The position numbers and the translations under genes are program-made. 8,674 bases of DNA. Source: an uncultured Paracoccaceae bacterium. Lineage in GTDB: Bacteria > Pseudomonadota > Alphaproteobacteria > Rhodobacterales > Rhodobacteraceae. Positions 6,890 through 8,674 of the stretch are shown one piece after another. How positions within the stretch are numbered: position 1 is the stretch's first letter; each line of letters opens with the position of its first letter. The notes beneath the pieces were generated by a model. That model did not search any database. It had not been told where the DNA came from and saw only the letters and a list, made by a program, of their open reading frames with translations. The stretch spans positions 1-8,674 of the forward strand of contig CALEZJ010000151.1 of NCBI GenBank assembly GCA_937927885.1. Direction: 5' to 3'.

Positions 6890-6913
6890 GGGCGTATTTG
6901 GGGCAGAATGAAG
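6890..6913. repeat. GGCGTATTTG...GAATGAAG motif resembling a Rhodobacterales gene-end element
   Basis: The stretch GGCGTATTTG (6891-6900) followed by GCAGAATGAAG (6903-6913) resembles a GGAGTATTT-plus-A-rich-AAGAAG sequence that I remember seeing often just after genes in Rhodobacteraceae genomes, usually behind a G/C hairpin as here. This recognition is from memory without an alignment. Its function is not known to me; termination or RNA processing at the 3' end is a guess. Confidence 0.35.
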
Positions 6914-6915
6914 GA

Positions 6916-7812
6916 TCAGGCAGCGCGGCGGCTGAGCGCGAGGCCGGTCAGGACCAGCGCGAGGGCGGCGAGGAAACTGGGGGCCAGCGCCTCGTTCAGG
7001 ATCAGCGCGCCGAAGATCATCGACCAGACCGGCACCTGGTAATTGGTCAGCGTCAGGAAATTGGGTCCGGCGCTGCGGATGACATGCACCATCAGCAGCG
7101 TCGCAAAGGCGGTCGGCATCAGGCCCAGATAGGCCAGCGCCGCCCAGGCGCGCAGCGGGACGTCGGATGCGGGCAGACCTTCGAGCGCGAGGGTGAGGGG
7201 CAGGATCATCACCAGGGCCGCAAGCAGGGCGGCGGTGGAAAAGGCGATCGGATCCACCGGCGGGCTGCGCCGGGTGATGATGGCGCCGGTCGCATAGCTG
7301 AGCGTCACGATGATGCAGGTCAGCCGCGCGACCAGGTCGCCCTCGGCCAGCGAGGCGGGGCCGATCAGCACCACGACGCCGACAAGGCCCAGGGCCACCC
7401 CGGCAAGGCGCGGCAGGGTCATGCGCTCGCCCGGCAGGGCGACATGCGCCAGTGCCAGGGTGAAAAGAGGCACCAGCGCCATCGAGATGCCGACAAAGCT
7501 GGACGGGACCTGTTGCTGCGCCCAGGCGATCAGGGTGAAGGGCAGCGCATTGGTGAAAAAGCCCATCCCGATCGCATGGCGCCAGACGCCGGGTTGCAGG
7601 CGCGGCCCGGGCAGCGGCAGCCGCAAGGCAAGGCACAGCGCCCCCAGCGCCAGCGCCGCCAGCACGATGCGCCCGGTCGCCACCCAGAGCGGCGAGAAGC
7701 CATCGAGCGCGATGCTGACGCAGAGGAACGAGGCCCCCCAGATCACCCCGAGCGCGAGGATCTCGATCCAGTGGATCAGCGTGGGGCGGGTGGGTGTGGC
7801 GATCGCGGTCAT
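6916..7812 (-). CDS. EamA-family (DMT superfamily) inner-membrane transporter
   Basis: The 298-residue protein has about ten hydrophobic helices in two homologous halves, EamA repeats at about 15-152 and 161-296, the standard drug/metabolite transporter layout and length. Visible family features are IEILALGVIWGASFL in helix 1, the loop AWAQQQVPSSFVGISMALVPL in the first half, and the second-half equivalent NYQVPVWSMIFGALILNEAL with the helix-end acidic residue typical of EamA proteins. Relatives export amino acids or other small metabolites; the substrate cannot be read from sequence. The ATG at 7812 is preceded only by a weak GCGGA site, but no better in-frame start lies nearby. It converges on glmM (60-base gap) and diverges from the PaaX-type gene (86-base gap), so that regulator might control it, which is an inference from layout alone. 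Family is secure; substrate and symbol are unknown. Confidence 0.92.
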   Translation of the reverse strand: MTAIATPTRPTLIHWIEILALGVIWGASFLCVSIALDGFSPLWVATGRIVLAALALGALCLALRLPLPGPRLQPGVWRHAIGMGFFTNALPFTLIAWAQQQVPSSFVGISMALVPLFTLALAHVALPGERMTLPRLAGVALGLVGVVVLIGPASLAEGDLVARLTCIIVTLSYATGAIITRRSPPVDPIAFSTAALLAALVMILPLTLALEGLPASDVPLRAWAALAYLGLMPTAFATLLMVHVIRSAGPNFLTLTNYQVPVWSMIFGALILNEALAPSFLAALALVLTGLALSRRAA

Positions 7813-7898
7813 GGATCCGCGCTGCCAGATTTGTTGAACCTGTGCAAGAGTTCGCGTCGCCTCTGGGCAGGGGCCTGCGGGCGTGGCAGGATGGGCCG
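7813..7898. promoter_or_regulatory. Divergent intergenic region between exporter and PaaX-type regulator
   Basis: This 86-base gap must carry 5' signals for both genes. GAAC (7836-7839) and GTTC (7850-7853) form a short imperfect dyad around the core CTGTGCAAGA. TTGAAC (7834-7839, +) and TTGCAC (7847-7842, -) are possible -35 elements, but I find no convincing -10 at the right distance for either. The E. coli PaaX operator consensus, as I recall it, is not evident. AGGA at 7888-7891 is the regulator's ribosome binding site. Confidence 0.4.
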
Positions 7899-8674
7899 AT
7901 GCGGGATGCGATGCGACAGCAGGACGGTTCGGCGCCCTTGGCGGCGCTTCTGGCGGCGGTGCCTGTGCGCGCGGCCGGCATGATCGTGACGCTCTACGGC
8001 GATGTCGTGGTGCCGCGCGGGGGCGAGGTCTGGATGGGCTCGATCGTCGAGGCCTGCGCCGGGCTGGGGATTTCGGAAACGCTGGTGCGCACGGCCGTTT
8101 CGCGGCTGGTCAGTGCCGGGCAACTGGAAGGCTGGCGGCGCGGCCGACGCAGCTTTTACCGGCTCAGCGCGCAGGCGGGCGAAGAGTTTGCCAAGGCCGA
8201 GCGCCTGATCTACGGCCCGCCCGAAATCTGGCGATGGCGGTTCCTGCATCTGCCCGAGCCTGGCGCCGAGGCGCGGATGGCCGAGCTGGAGCGGCAGGGC
8301 TATGCGCGGCTGCGCCCGCACCTGGCGGTGGGTCCCGCGCGGGGGCCGGTGCCACGCGGGTTGCTGGCCTTCGAGGCCGAGCCAGCCGGGGCGCAGGCCC
8401 TGCTGGCCGAGTTTGCGGCAGAGGCCTGGGATCTGGCGGCGCTCGCCCGGACCTATGATGCGTTTCTGGCGGATTTCTCGCCGCTGGACGGTCTGGCGCT
8501 GGCCGGGGCCGAGGCGCTTTCGGCGCGTCTGCTGCTGGTGCATGCCTGGCGGCAGGTGCTGCTGCGGGACCCTCGCCTGCCCGCCGAGGCCCTGCCCGCC
8601 GACTGGCCCGGCCATGCCGCACGCCGGTTGTTTCACCGCCTCTACCGCGCCCTGACCCCCCAAGCCGATTCGTG
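7899..8674 (+). CDS. paaX: PaaX-family transcriptional regulator (3' end outside window)
   Basis: A frame with no stop runs from ATG 7899 to the window edge, giving 258 residues. Residues about 28-100 are a PaaX-type winged-helix DNA-binding domain: MIVTLYGDVVVPRGGEVWMGSIV, then LGISETLVRTAVSRLVSAGQLEG and the wing RRGRRSFYRLS. The middle contains ERLIYGPPEIWRWRF and the C-terminal part HAWRQVLLRDPRLPAEALPADWPG, both typical of the family. PaaX represses phenylacetate catabolism genes and is released by phenylacetyl-CoA in E. coli; related proteins can serve other pathways, so the symbol is provisional. E. coli PaaX has about 316 residues; here the last two bases are TG after Ser258, so a TGA stop at the edge is plausible. 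The start follows AGGA by seven bases; an in-frame ATG at 7911 is an alternative. No paa catabolic genes are in the window. It is divergent from the exporter gene. Confidence 0.85.
   Translation, partial: MRDAMRQQDGSAPLAALLAAVPVRAAGMIVTLYGDVVVPRGGEVWMGSIVEACAGLGISETLVRTAVSRLVSAGQLEGWRRGRRSFYRLSAQAGEEFAKAERLIYGPPEIWRWRFLHLPEPGAEARMAELERQGYARLRPHLAVGPARGPVPRGLLAFEAEPAGAQALLAEFAAEAWDLAALARTYDAFLADFSPLDGLALAGAEALSARLLLVHAWRQVLLRDPRLPAEALPADWPGHAARRLFHRLYRALTPQADS

Noticed and set aside
6686..7983. Long frames of 431 (-) and 361 (+) residues over the exporter gene
   Set aside because: The exporter frame explains this DNA with ten clear membrane helices; the two alternatives have biased shadow compositions and no motif.
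7883..8458. 191-residue + frame over the regulator gene
   Set aside because: It is Gly/Ala/Arg-rich without motifs, while the frame from 7899 gives an unmistakable PaaX-type protein.
7809..8663. 284-residue antisense frame over the regulator gene
   Set aside because: Low-complexity composition and opposite a real gene; no independent start signal or domain.

Overview
The window is high-GC DNA (by eye roughly two thirds G+C, with strong third-position G/C). Every protein in it resembles those of the alphaproteobacterial family Rhodobacteraceae (Rhodobacter/Paracoccus-like). This assignment rests on protein character, gene order and intergenic style, not on a database search.

Layout, left to right. 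(1) Bases 1-2516, + strand: the nearly complete 3' portion of a pyruvate,phosphate dikinase-like (PPDK-like) protein. Its phosphohistidine and PEP/pyruvate domains are intact, but its ATP-grasp domain is diverged. (2) Bases 2517-2775: an intergenic region with two small hairpins and a weak candidate promoter. (3) Bases 2776-3423, +: a small exported SleB-type cell wall hydrolase. (4) Bases 3419-3470: four tandem copies of a 13-bp unit, starting over the stop codon of the hydrolase, followed by a weak candidate promoter. (5) Bases 3584-6855, +: folB, folP and glmM, closely spaced and probably one transcript. FolB and FolP act in folate synthesis. GlmM makes glucosamine-1-phosphate for peptidoglycan and lipopolysaccharide precursors. 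The FolB protein carries a C-terminal domain of about 160 residues that looks like a degenerate amino-acid-kinase fold. (6) Bases 6856-6915: a short convergent intergenic region with hairpins and a motif I associate with Rhodobacterales gene ends. (7) Bases 6916-7812, - strand: an EamA-type (DMT superfamily) ten-helix exporter. (8) Bases 7899-8674, +, divergent from the exporter: a PaaX-family transcriptional regulator that runs off the right edge, probably within a base or two of its stop codon.

Most of the window is ordinary chromosomal housekeeping. No insertion sequence, phage gene, CRISPR array, tRNA or rRNA was seen. The observations most worth a second look are the PPDK paralogue with altered nucleotide-site residues, the FolB/kinase-like fusion, and the 13-bp tandem repeat. 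No clearly new multi-gene system is visible.
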